Below are positions 29,201-36,253 of a DNA stretch of 64,000 bases, piece by piece (positions within the stretch are counted from its first letter, which is position 1; the number at the start of each line of letters is the position of its first letter). Source of the DNA: Xanthomonas euroxanthea (GTDB lineage Bacteria > Pseudomonadota > Gammaproteobacteria > Xanthomonadales > Xanthomonadaceae); NCBI RefSeq assembly GCF_900476395.1, contig NZ_UIHB01000001.1:130217-194216 (forward strand). Reading direction: 5' to 3'. The translations under genes and the position numbers were made by a program. The notes beneath the pieces were generated by a model. It searched no databases. It saw only the letters and a list, made by a program, of their open reading frames with translations, and was not told the DNA's origin.

Positions 29201-30075
29201 ATCACGTGGCCTGGGAGCAGACCGGCAACCTTGAGTATCTCGCCGCCATTTACCGCAGCGAGGCGCGCGAGAAACTGCAGAACTTCTACATGAACACCGA
29301 AGGCCACTGGTGGAGCGACCGCGTGGAATCCCCCACGGTCAACCTGCAACGCGCACGCTTAGGGGGCGTGGCCCTCAAGCGCAACCAGACCTACCCCGGC
29401 CACACCGTCAGCTGGCGCTTCGCCGATCCAGAGGCCGCAACCCAAGTGGCCATCGCCATCCCCGCACCCCAGCAAGACCGCTTCACCGTCATCGCCTACA
29501 ACACCTCCAACAAGACTCAGCGCGCCAGCATGACCGGCTGGAACGTCGCCCCGGGCCAATGGCGCATCACCCAAGGCGTGAGCAAAGGCAATGACGGCAA
29601 GCTCGACAGCAATGCCAAGACGCAAGAGCACGCTTTCGAAAAAAGCGCGGCCATCGACATCGACTTCCCCGCAGGCCGCACCACCGTCCTGCAGCTCGAA
29701 CGCATCGCAGCCACCACCCCTGTCGAACTACGCCCGGACCTGGGCATCGGCTATGGCGACGCACGCGTGACCGCAGACGCTATTGAAGTGACCGTGCACA
29801 GCCTCGGCCACGCCGATGCACCGGCCGGGTTTGTGGTGCTGGAGGATGGGCGTGGGAAGGAGTTGGCGCGGGCCGCGTTCCCGGCGCTTGCCGCACCACG
29901 CAATCTGCAGCCAATCACCACCCAGGTACGCCTGCCACTAACCAACGCGGCAAATCTAAAAGCCGCGCAATTGCGTGTGCTTACCGAAGGCAACGCCGAA
30001 GAGATTACCGACCTCAACAATAATCTCGCTCTACCCACCCCAGCCAAGCCGGCAACCGCAAAAATCAGCCAATAA
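26215..30075 (+). CDS. Large exported LamG-like protein of the pectin locus
   Basis: 1286 residues from GTG 26215 (GACGAGG precedes it; GTG 26209 is also possible). Signal peptide about 1-20 (LCLIALPVSAA). Residues about 25-225 form a LamG/concanavalin-like jelly roll (GTLGFFWRARYP, VRLYVDGKEAARV). The middle (about 380-620) is beta-rich. Residues about 650-1050 are Trp-rich and helical, resembling an (alpha/alpha)6 catalytic barrel (SYANQGALPVEMPSVPKG, TDELHSYEEGINLNSALLYL). A beta C-terminus follows. I do not recognise a named family. Context suggests a pectin or rhamnogalacturonan-active enzyme (inference). Confidence 0.85.
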   Translation: MSKFLLGMLCLIALPVSAATTTAPELLFRVSADRDLQADVARGDGVPNFRDKITLVPTGKRGNAIEWADDGVLSWNAPGNLYTQRGTLGFFWRARYPVGEAPFVIFRVGYADHTSWDMAWLRIDWNGHGFDAFVTDANLARTRVSFKLDKAPSASDWTHIAFAWDETRGVRLYVDGKEAARVDCGAPCTNGGALDFDAALDQFGLAGRVMSPHQVQSRYNFLRGSDFDEIRIYDRMLDASGAAALARLQEPASAEAPTGNAQHAAFLHRFGWDNGHAPPALTAPVTRIRKVEFADARDLKQWMWKATDGIAETTWPGVYNRSRLPGRDDYFQLPDWNTYVEGGKALDLTLPDEPVNRIELRGAAYGQATYAAPNAQAQPLFARSQGVVRSVDQFPERRGGTLRFANTAQETPIQEIWAYNVQPGAVPKGSAQLSYTVRSDIQPDYDNLAPLRDVIAGRYPPGERQTVIALPTKAPARKRPSDKAAASAQQPIVHILVPSSLGNPPPDQALMRSWSYGWENMHDGLDGIAITLPALNLPATHNGSIPLNIRIKDPIWPARDMIDVSVAVAPGQPRTLWLDLRDRILSNDSLMLSIAAAAPGFDANALDGTQLQLVFKPRAEAIKEHVADRFNQVKDNWGFLVEEHTTSKRQLLYKRLDADITDLLRVDPDHALGRQYWNDISYANQGALPVEMPSVPKGVPAWAFWQLQDLSATRRYIRWWIEQRQVAYGDFGGGISDDSDLVQQWPGVALMGVDPDMLNASMLALSDANYRNGMFTNGLSTIETDELHSYEEGINLNSALLYLNWGDPRTVERLMATVKAFDNVIQVNPQGHLLFASNWFGGRKVYREPNWQWQKPYSFPIVHPAILLGGYNADPNSRRIVTGLADGYLAHAYTNAKGNWALPNEINWQTGKTRGGELFEGSGGADTLHTFWAAYRFTGEQRYLKPIDYRVANSGPNGLSLLNENFLDVMGKRSDWSGKLIDAANKDDGSAPDFPHHVAWEQTGNLEYLAAIYRSEAREKLQNFYMNTEGHWWSDRVESPTVNLQRARLGGVALKRNQTYPGHTVSWRFADPEAATQVAIAIPAPQQDRFTVIAYNTSNKTQRASMTGWNVAPGQWRITQGVSKGNDGKLDSNAKTQEHAFEKSAAIDIDFPAGRTTVLQLERIAATTPVELRPDLGIGYGDARVTADAIEVTVHSLGHADAPAGFVVLEDGRGKELARAAFPALAAPRNLQPITTQVRLPLTNAANLKAAQLRVLTEGNAEEITDLNNNLALPTPAKPATAKISQ

Positions 30076-30090
30076 TCCAACACACCAATC

Positions 30091-30135
30091 CCTTCTCCCG
30101 CCCGCGGGAGAAGGTGCCCGTAGGGCGGATGAGGG
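30091..30135. repeat. REP-like palindrome
   Basis: Stem 30091-30101 with 30104-30114 (11 bp, CC loop), then the tail TGCCCGTAGGGCGGATGAGG. The hairpin plus this tail is a widespread Xanthomonas intergenic repeat. It lies 15 bases after the LamG stop and may also end that transcript. Confidence 0.7.
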
Positions 30136-30262
30136 CAAACCCGATAAACCTAACAATCAATCGCGCAAGCGCATTGACGCAATCCGAAAACTCGGCGAGG
30201 ATCAAAACACGCGGTATGTAATGCAGCCGCAAAGCTACACATTTCTTCAGGGGGAAGGAACA

Positions 30263-30400
30263 ATGTTGAGCAAGGCCTGTAGCATCCCAGAGTTGAGTAA
30301 GGTAATTTTGGAGACCAATCAAGCGCATCGCAAACATCTTGTGCAGATCGTGCAAGAAGAATCTGCACAGGCGAGGATGGCTGAAAAAAAGGATTGCTGA
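30263..30400 (+). CDS. Possible 45-residue small protein
   Basis: MLSKACSIPELSKV onwards, helical and charged, with a good ribosome site (GGGGGAAGGA) before the ATG. It is in AT-rich DNA just before the first attC-like site, where a cassette gene would lie. Too short to assign; may be chance. Confidence 0.35.
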   Translation: MLSKACSIPELSKVILETNQAHRKHLVQIVQEESAQARMAEKKDC

Positions 30401-30435
30401 CGTAAAGGCACCACTCAAGTTCAAACTAGTTCTTT

Positions 30436-30494
30436 TCTGCTAATTACTTCAAGCTGAGATTGCCTAGTGTTTCGCTTTAACTCAAGCGTTAGAC
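30436..30494 (+). other. attC-like site A
   Basis: TAATTACTTCAAGC left arm; right arm CGCTTTAACTCAAGC, then core GTTAGAC (30488-30494), which fits GTTRRRY exactly. The clearest site in the array; AAGC and GCTT pair across it. Confidence 0.65.
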
Positions 30495-30513
30495 AGTGAT
30501 GGGGGAAGGCCGG

Positions 30514-31329
30514 ATGGCGTCAAATATCGACAGATACAAGAGGGACTTCGAACGCCTATTGCGCGATGCGGTTCTAATACAGCAATCATTTTCTCATCTT
30601 TGCTATGGGAAAGAATACGAGGCCGCGGTTCTAATATCGCGTGAGAATGACAAGCAAGCTGTAAAGAAGTACATGGATGCGCTTCCTGATTTTAAGAAAG
30701 CATACCAATCCTGGTATTCAGAATCTCTAGTGCTGATCAAACAGCTTTTGCCAGACCGGCTAAATGATTTTATCCGGCTTTACGAAAAGCCCAAGGGCCG
30801 TAGGGATATTGGGTTCGAAAATTACAGAATCGAAGACGCACTTCAAGGCCTGCGAATTACTCGTTACGGGGACGAAGTTATTGCAGATCGAAGGTCTGCG
30901 ATAACCCATTTGGAACAGCAAGTAGCCATTCTCAATTCAATTAAAGGAAGGTTCGATAGTTCGCTTTACGACATCCGCCAGCTCGTTCAGGCAGACCTTC
31001 TAGACTCCGAGCTCGATGCTGCGAAAGAACTCTTGAAACACAAGTTCATGCGCGCAGCCGGCGCCATAGCTGGCGTATTACTGGAAAAACACTTGCACGA
31101 GGTTTGTATAGCTCACAATATTAAGCTGACGAAGAAAAATCCGACAATCGCCGATCTCAACGACGCTTTGAAAAATTCTGCAGTTATAGAGACTCCTCAG
31201 TGGCGCTTTCACCAACATTTAGGTGATATACGCAATTTGTGTGACCACAACAAAAAAGTGGAACCAACGGCAGACCAAGTCAATGATCTTATAGAAGGGG
31301 TAGCTAAAGTGACGAAGACGGTATTCTAA
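30514..31329 (+). CDS. HEPN-domain protein (cassette gene)
   Basis: 271 residues, start ATG 30514 set by GGGGGAAG at 30501-30508. The C-terminal 100 residues (about 165-271) are helical and end in GDIRNLCDHNKK. Arg240 and His245 form the R-X4-H motif of HEPN nucleases, which are RNases in many toxin-antitoxin and defence systems. The N-terminal half is helical and charged, with no signal peptide. Low GC, between attC-like sites A and B. RNase activity is inferred, and no antitoxin gene lies in the same cassette. Confidence 0.75.
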   Translation: MASNIDRYKRDFERLLRDAVLIQQSFSHLCYGKEYEAAVLISRENDKQAVKKYMDALPDFKKAYQSWYSESLVLIKQLLPDRLNDFIRLYEKPKGRRDIGFENYRIEDALQGLRITRYGDEVIADRRSAITHLEQQVAILNSIKGRFDSSLYDIRQLVQADLLDSELDAAKELLKHKFMRAAGAIAGVLLEKHLHEVCIAHNIKLTKKNPTIADLNDALKNSAVIETPQWRFHQHLGDIRNLCDHNKKVEPTADQVNDLIEGVAKVTKTVF

Positions 31330-31333
31330 GTCG

Positions 31334-31392
31334 TGGAAAAATCCGTCCAAGCTGACGCCGCCTCGCAACAATGATCAACTCATATGTTGGGC
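31334..31392 (+). other. attC-like site B
   Basis: Left arm ATCCGTCCAAGCTGACGCCG, right arm decayed, 3' core GTTGGGC at 31386-31392 fitting GTTRRRY. Follows the HEPN gene by four bases. Confidence 0.6.
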
Positions 31393-31476
31393 TGCGGAAG
31401 TGATGGCCAATAATATAAATAGGTGTTGATAAAATTTGAAAATATTTTCAACGGGGGTTAGCCAGAGGAGAGATAT

Positions 31477-32652
31477 ATGGGAGCCAGGACACTCAAAAGC
31501 CACGCAATCACCGCTTCTCTAATCCGCTTGCAAGAACTGCTCAACGATAGGGCGCTACAGTCGCCGGAGATTGCGTCAGATGAGAATGCTCAGTTCAATC
31601 GCGACAAGCTTCAAAATATTACGAAGAGTCTGCTATCACTGGTTAATCAGAGTGCGGCGACCTTGGTGTCAGAGTCTGCACTTAATCAAATGGACGCCAA
31701 TCTGCAGGTGCCAATTTCTGAGCTGACCGCTTTCGTTACCAATGGCAACCTAGGGCATCTCGCAAATGCAGTCGCGCAGATTGACCAAAACGTTCTTAAC
31801 TATACCTGGGCCTTCACGCCAAAGGTAAATCAGCTTTCAAAGGCCGATATTGGCGAGCTCATTGATTCTCTTCAAGAACGTTCCCGCCAGACTATTGAGC
31901 AATTGAACAGCCAGCGCGAGCTACTCGAAGAGCGTGTTTCGGTAGTGAACCAATCTCTTCTTCAACAGGAAGCACGTCTAACAGAGCTAAAGGAGGCGCA
32001 AGCGCAGTCAAAAGCAGAGATGGCCGCCTCGCTAGCAAACCTCGAAATGGTGTTTAACAAGGCGGAGCTCCAGCGGGATAACTCTTTCGCGGGCCTGGTA
32101 AAAGAGGCTAAGATTCAGCTTGAGCAGGCGCAAGAAAGTTTTGTTGAAATTTCTCGAGGCATCATTGCTCAACTAGAAAAAAACAAGCATGAAGCAGAAA
32201 GAATAGTTCAAGCAGTAGGTGACACAGGTGTGACCGGAAATTACCGCATCATTGCTATTCAGGAATCTACCCAGGCCAATCTCTGGAGGTAGATAACAGT
32301 TGGGCTATTTTCGTGTGGGCTAGGTATGGCTGCTGCAACTTTCTACAAATTTTATCATGAGCCAGTATCCTCCACTAATACGTTCGCAATTGCCGTACGG
32401 TTGCTTTATGCACTAGCGATTGCCGCACCGGCTTTCTATACCGCACGTGAGTCCGCCAGGCACCGTACGAACGCGGATCGTGCGCGCCAAACAGAGCTCG
32501 AGCTTGCTTCCCTCGGTCCGTTCATTGAGTTGATGGAGGATAAAGTTAAGGAAGAAATTCGAAAGTCATTGATCCCCACTTTTTTCGGCAGGAAGGTAGA
32601 CGCACACGAGATAAAGCCGTTGCCAGATGTGGGCCCGAAGTCAGGCGGCTAG
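31477..32652 (+). pseudogene. Coiled-coil membrane protein split by in-frame TAG
   Basis: One continuous frame of 391 sense codons broken by TAG at 32290-32292. The first part (271 residues, MGARTLKSHAIT start, AGAGGAGAG ribosome site) is helical with a long coiled coil at about 130-235. After the stop the frame continues ITVGLFSCGLGMAAATFY, one membrane helix, then a second (AIAVRLLYALAIAAPAFY) and a charged C-terminus with RTNADRARQTELE. TGG (Trp) to TAG is the simplest change. An ATG at 32326 could allow re-initiation. Function unknown; AT-rich, cassette-like. Confidence 0.75.
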
Positions 32653-32809
32653 ATGTTCATGCTTCGGTAACGCACACCCGCATGGCTTAAAATTGATTAG
32701 TAACTTTTTGGGGGTATTTTGGAGCAAAATTTCGAAAAACTGAAAAATTATATCTTCCCGCTTTAGCATTCGAAAATTTTCGAGGCAGCCAGTACAGAAT
32801 GGTACTTGG
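32653..32809. other. AT-rich gap between cassette genes
   Basis: No gene, attC arm pair or clear hairpin was recognised here. Composition matches the flanking low-GC genes. Confidence 0.5.
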
Positions 32810-33022
32810 TTGAAGCGAATTGTGACAGATTCATATGCTAACGCTAATCTTGATGTCATCGAAAACGGCTTTAAAATGGGCTATATCTATGATACTGAGT
32901 GCGCATTTTTAATTGGTACCCGGTTCAAGCGGAAGCTTTCTGATAAGCAGCTCGAGTGGAAGCGCAAGATCAACCGTCGCTTCTCACAACAAATTTCTGT
33001 GCAGCGTCGCACTCGCAACTAA
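32810..33022 (+). CDS. Small basic protein or gene remnant
   Basis: 70 residues from TTG 32810 (KRIVTDSYANANLDVIENGF, then GYIYDTECAFLIG), basic C-terminus. The frame is open further upstream without a good start, so this may be the 3' end of a larger lost gene. It ends inside attC-like site C. Confidence 0.4.
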   Translation: MKRIVTDSYANANLDVIENGFKMGYIYDTECAFLIGTRFKRKLSDKQLEWKRKINRRFSQQISVQRRTRN

Positions 33023-33073
33023 CAGGTTGTCCAAGCTGACACAGCTTGGAGCGAGCTTCACGAGGTATTAAAC
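33016..33073 (+). other. attC-like site C
   Basis: CTAACAGGTTGTCCAAGC left arm. CCAAGCTG (33031-33038) pairs perfectly with CAGCTTGG (33042-33049). 3' core ATTAAAC is one base from GTTRRRY. Confidence 0.45.
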
Positions 33074-33087
33074 CGCTAAGGAAATTT

Positions 33088-33699
33088 ATGCAGCAGACCA
33101 ATCTTGTCCTGGCCAGCAACTCAAGTGCGAGTCCGGATGATGGAAACATCATCATAAGTGCGCGTGCCTTGTATACAGGTAGGTGCGACTTGGTTATCGG
33201 CTATCCTGGCTTGTCAAATTCGGAGCACGAGTTGCGAACAGGTGATGCCGCTCTCTACCAAGCTCCGACAGGTGAAACCTATGAGGTCAGGGCACTTTCG
33301 CTTACACCCTCCCGTGGCGAGTTTCTTATCACCAAGTTGGGCGCTCAGCCAGTTCTTGCTGCGTCGTTCGTTAACGAAGATCCTTTGAATTCACCGTTCA
33401 ATGAAGATGAGTTGCGGAGAATTGATGCGAGCATAGCCGGCGTAAAAGCAGAACTTCTGCGTGGAGGTAGACTCGCGCAAGCTCAACTGCAGTTAATTTC
33501 GCATCGCCTAGACGAAATACAGTCCGCTGCTCGTCGGATGGGGCGCAAAGACTGGGCACTGTATTTTGCTGGTGCTATTACATCTGTGTGCGGTTCTGCG
33601 GCATTTGCGCCAGATGTTACGCGATCTGTGTTCCTTGCTGTGGGTGAGGCTTTTTCTTGGGCATTTAGAGCAGCCCCAAATGTACTTTTGCTGACTTAA
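33088..33699 (+). CDS. Cassette protein with C-terminal membrane segment
   Basis: 203 residues; ATG 33088 preceded by AAGGA. The N-terminal half is beta-rich (ARALYTGRCDLVIGYPG, EVRALSLTPSRGEFLI). A helical stretch follows (RRIDASIAGVKAELLRGGRL), and one or two hydrophobic segments near 165-203 (ALYFAGAITSVCGSAAFA). No recognised domain. Lower GC than the chromosome and begins 15 bases after attC-like site C, as a cassette gene should. Confidence 0.6.
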   Translation: MQQTNLVLASNSSASPDDGNIIISARALYTGRCDLVIGYPGLSNSEHELRTGDAALYQAPTGETYEVRALSLTPSRGEFLITKLGAQPVLAASFVNEDPLNSPFNEDELRRIDASIAGVKAELLRGGRLAQAQLQLISHRLDEIQSAARRMGRKDWALYFAGAITSVCGSAAFAPDVTRSVFLAVGEAFSWAFRAAPNVLLLT

Positions 33700-33945
33700 T
33701 GTATGAGTTTGGTGAGAAAGTGAGGTAAACATCAGCTCGCATATGACAATTGTAATTGCGATAGTAAAGAATATGTCCGACATGCCATATAAAAAATACG
33801 ATGTCAGACTGCAATGCGTCTCAAACTGGATGTTGCCAAAAATTCGTTATATCTGGATAGGATAAGCGGGCAGTGCTATCTTCATACCTGATCGGAAATA
33901 GCGACGATCATGTTGGCTTTGATTTAGCAATTTGCAGCCTTAAGC
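33700..33945. other. AT-rich intergenic DNA before the symE leader
   Basis: No gene or attC-like site seen. Ends at a promoter-like TTGACA. Confidence 0.5.
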
Positions 33946-33947
33946 AG

Positions 33948-33976
33948 TTGACATCCCAACAAACCCGCAGCAATCT
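33948..33976 (+). promoter_or_regulatory. Promoter candidate for C4-like RNA / symE leader
   Basis: TTGACA at 33948-33953, a 17-base spacer, then CAATCT at 33971-33976: a perfect -35 and a moderate -10. Confidence 0.5.
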
Positions 33977-33983
33977 CTACCAC

Positions 33984-34165
33984 AAGGAGCGTAGAAACTC
34001 CTCACAGAGCGGTACCCACCTCCGTCAAACCGGTGGGTTTTTTGTGCCTGCAGCATCTTGCAGGTGCAACCGACGCGATGCCTGCGTCGGGAGGGCGGCT
34101 AATACAACACCCTTCGGGGAAATACGCCCGCCGGCTCTGTGCGGTTTCTAACCTCCCGACATCCC
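33984..34165 (+). ncRNA. C4-like structured RNA upstream of symE (tentative)
   Basis: The segment holds a short 5' hairpin, an ACCCACC/GGTGGGT stem with T6 (34014-34043), and a domain closed by GTCGGGAGG (34086-34094) pairing with CCTCCCGAC (34152-34160). Inside are CCCTTCGGGG and CGCCCGCCGG. This layout recalls the C4 antisense RNA of P1-like phages, which blocks a downstream ORF by base pairing. Here the next gene is a SymE toxin. The assignment rests on remembered motifs; a covariance search is needed. Confidence 0.45.
34014..34043 (+). terminator. Hairpin with T6 inside the symE leader
   Basis: 7-bp stem ACCCACC/GGTGGGT, 11-base loop, TTTTTT. Possible attenuator or the end of a short RNA. 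Confidence 0.6.
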
Positions 34166-34210
34166 GTCGCCACCCGGCGGCGGGGCCTGTTCGTCAAGGA
34201 GGGCTTTGCC

Positions 34211-34594
34211 ATGCGTCGATCCACGTCCCGTCCCACATCAGCACGCAAGCGCGCCACGGAGCCGCCGCCCACCGAGGTCGTCTGGCGCTCGCTCGACCCA
34301 ACGATCACGCCGCGGCCCTACCTCGACCGCCCCGCCATCCCCGAGCCCCGCCCCGATCCCAACAAGCCGCGCCGCCCAGGCCACCCGCGTGCCCCGCAAC
34401 ACTGCACCGTCGGCTACGGCTACTACCCCGACAGCCACCAACGCATCCCCACCCTGCGCCTACGCGGCCGCTGGCTGGAACAACTCGGCTTCACCATCGG
34501 CAGCAAACTCAATATCCGCATGCGCAACGGCGAGCTGGTCGTCAGCGTGGCGGATGATGGCGAGAAGGCGGCAGACAAGGCAGCCAACAATTGA
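34211..34594 (+). CDS. symE: SymE family type I toxin
   Basis: 127 residues. AAGGAGGG at 34196-34203 fixes ATG 34211. The N-terminal 60 residues are Arg/Pro-rich and probably disordered. Residues about 62-112 hold the SymE domain (TVGYGYYPDSHQRIPTLRLR, then GRWLEQLGFTIGSKL and IRMRNGELVV), an AbrB-like fold. E. coli SymE is an SOS-induced toxin held off by antisense SymR RNA; here the long structured leader may play that part. GC-rich, unlike the DNA before it. A broken second copy lies 1.46 kb downstream. Confidence 0.8.
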   Translation: MRRSTSRPTSARKRATEPPPTEVVWRSLDPTITPRPYLDRPAIPEPRPDPNKPRRPGHPRAPQHCTVGYGYYPDSHQRIPTLRLRGRWLEQLGFTIGSKLNIRMRNGELVVSVADDGEKAADKAANN

Positions 34595-34691
34595 CGGTAG
34601 GCACCGATTCGACGAGCATCATGCTGATGCCGGCTGCACACCAGCATGCGTGGCGCTGTGCTTGAGGTGGTGCTTGGACTACTGGGTCACC

Positions 34692-34748
34692 TGACAACTT
34701 ATCCAAGCCAAAGTTGCTCCGCGACTCGGCTTAACACAGAGGCTAGAT
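34692..34748 (+). other. attC-like site D
   Basis: GACAACTTATCCAAGCC left, CTCGGCTTAACACAG right (AAGCC pairs with GGCTT), degenerate core GCTAGAT at 34742-34748. Confidence 0.6.
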
Positions 34749-34763
34749 CCTACTTTAGCAGCG

Positions 34764-35273
34764 ATGAAACAAGCGAACTTTTTTATTGCAGTATTGTTGG
34801 CATTTGTCGTCGCGGCGTGCTCTCGTCCAGTCGCTCCGTTCTCACCTGCGCACGTTGATCAGTCTGTATCACAGCAGAGTCACTATCCGTTGGCAGCAGA
34901 CCCAGCGCTTGTCGGAACTTATTCAGGGCGGTCAAAGTCTGGCGGTGGCTACTTCCATGACCACGTCCTTGAGTACAGGGTCTGGCTCCATCCCGAGCAG
35001 GGAGCGGCGCCACTGGCTGGAGACGATGACTACTTCGCCGCGTTCGCGCAATACGAGTCGGCGTTGGCTTTCTCGCAGGCGCACAAGGGTGCCGAGCCAC
35101 CCGTGGTCTTGGTGCGGCAGCCGGAATCGATCAATGAACCTAGTCCAGGCGTCTATCAGCACCAAAGCGGCGCACGGATCACTGAGTGGCAGCCTCAATG
35201 GCTGCCTGGATCCAAGCGCGAGCCTGATAGCATCACCAGGTTCCTGGCCGCGCATGCGTCAACGCAGAAGTAG
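34764..35273 (+). CDS. Cassette lipoprotein, unknown function
   Basis: 169 residues with a clear lipoprotein signal: FFIAVLLAFVVAACS, lipidation Cys at 19. The mature part is polar (GTYSGRSKSGGGYFHDHVLE) with no recognised domain. The ATG lies 15 bases after attC-like site D and the stop just before site E, so it forms a complete one-gene cassette. Confidence 0.75.
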   Translation: MKQANFFIAVLLAFVVAACSRPVAPFSPAHVDQSVSQQSHYPLAADPALVGTYSGRSKSGGGYFHDHVLEYRVWLHPEQGAAPLAGDDDYFAAFAQYESALAFSQAHKGAEPPVVLVRQPESINEPSPGVYQHQSGARITEWQPQWLPGSKREPDSITRFLAAHASTQK

Positions 35274-35276
35274 GCC

Positions 35277-35333
35277 TGGTAGTTCGTCCAAGCCGACGCC
35301 GCGTCGCGCTGCGGGTTAATTCAGACATTGGAG
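35277..35333 (+). other. attC-like site E
   Basis: TTCGTCCAAGCCGACGCCGC left, GCGGGTTAATTCAGAC right, core ATTGGAG degenerate. Its left arm closely resembles sites B and I. Confidence 0.6.
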
Positions 35334-35337
35334 TCCA

Positions 35338-35748
35338 ATGGGAGCACTAGAGTATTCCGTAGCAACACTCCGATTCTTTGGAGACGATCTGGTGCCCGAC
35401 GAGATCAGCGCGTTGCTTTTGGGCAGCCCAACGGCCTCCAGGTATAAGGGGCAAGAACTTAAGTTGAAGAACGGCGCAGTGCGCATTGCCAAAACTGGCA
35501 GCTGGAGACTGACTTCAACGCAGCGCGAGCCTGAGGATCTCGAGGCACAGATCTTCGAAATCCTTGACCAGCTCACCCAAGACTTGAGTGTGTGGGCACA
35601 GTTGAGCAATCGCTATGAGCCCGACCTGTTCTGCGGCATTTTCATGGCAGGGAGGAATGACGGTTTAGCACTTTCCGCTAAAGCCCTGCTGGCGCTTGGA
35701 CAAAGAGGTATTTCCTTAGAATTGGATATCTATGACCCAACCAGCTAG
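35338..35748 (+). CDS. DUF4279 domain protein (cassette gene)
   Basis: 136 residues. The opening EYSVATLRFFGDDLVPDEIS, then KTGSWRLTST and a helical EDLEAQIFEILDQLTQD, are the DUF4279 pattern. The family has no established function; it is common in accessory DNA and beside toxin genes. Lies between attC-like sites E and F. Confidence 0.8.
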   Translation: MGALEYSVATLRFFGDDLVPDEISALLLGSPTASRYKGQELKLKNGAVRIAKTGSWRLTSTQREPEDLEAQIFEILDQLTQDLSVWAQLSNRYEPDLFCGIFMAGRNDGLALSAKALLALGQRGISLELDIYDPTS

Positions 35749-35765
35749 AGATCCAATACCGCGTC

Positions 35766-35822
35766 AAAAAATTCTTTCAAGGCTAACCTTCCTTGGGGGC
35801 GGCTGAACTCCAAACGCCAGAT
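35766..35822 (+). other. attC-like site F (decayed)
   Basis: AATTCTTTCAAGGCTAACC left, GGCGGCTGAACTCC right, core GCCAGAT two bases from GTTRRRY. Confidence 0.4.
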
Positions 35823-35850
35823 CTGACCCAGGGTGCCCCCACTCACTTAT

Positions 35851-36018
35851 GTGCCCCGTAACACTGCACCGTCGGCCAGGGCTATTGCCTCACCAGCCGC
35901 CAACGCATCCCCGCGCTGCGTCTACGCGGCCGCTGGCCGGAACAACTCGGCTTCACCAACGGCAGTAAACTCCACATCCGCATGTGCAACGGCGAGCCGT
36001 CAGCGTGGCACCTGCAGA
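35851..36018 (+). pseudogene. Truncated second symE copy
   Basis: DNA strongly similar to symE 34390-34556. In frame it reads HCTVGQGYCLTSRQRIPALR, then LRGRWPEQLGFTNGSKLHIR. A TAA falls just before the His codon where symE has CAA, the N-terminal half is missing and the end is shifted. A dead fragment. Confidence 0.8.
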
Positions 36019-36253
36019 GTGACCAACCCGCCGCATCCTGCGCACGGCGCGTGCCCCCCGCAATTGGAGAACCCGCATGGTGAATGACACCCTGGCCGGC
36101 ACCTTCGACATACCCCCGCGCTTCGGCAACACATGGATGCCGCTGCCAGTCGAACGCGCAACCGATACCTGCACTACCTGGCATCGGCGCAGCGACTCAG
36201 GCACAACCGCCACTACACGCACGCTGTACGTTGCACATCCGCGCGTTGCAGTT

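Noticed and set aside
32296-32305. GTTGGGC at 32299-32305 as an attC core
   Set aside because: No arms around it, and it lies inside the continuous frame of the amber-split gene.
33873-34151. Protein-coding gene across the symE leader
   Set aside because: The frame runs through the terminator-like stem and structured RNA and has no ribosome site or plausible sequence.
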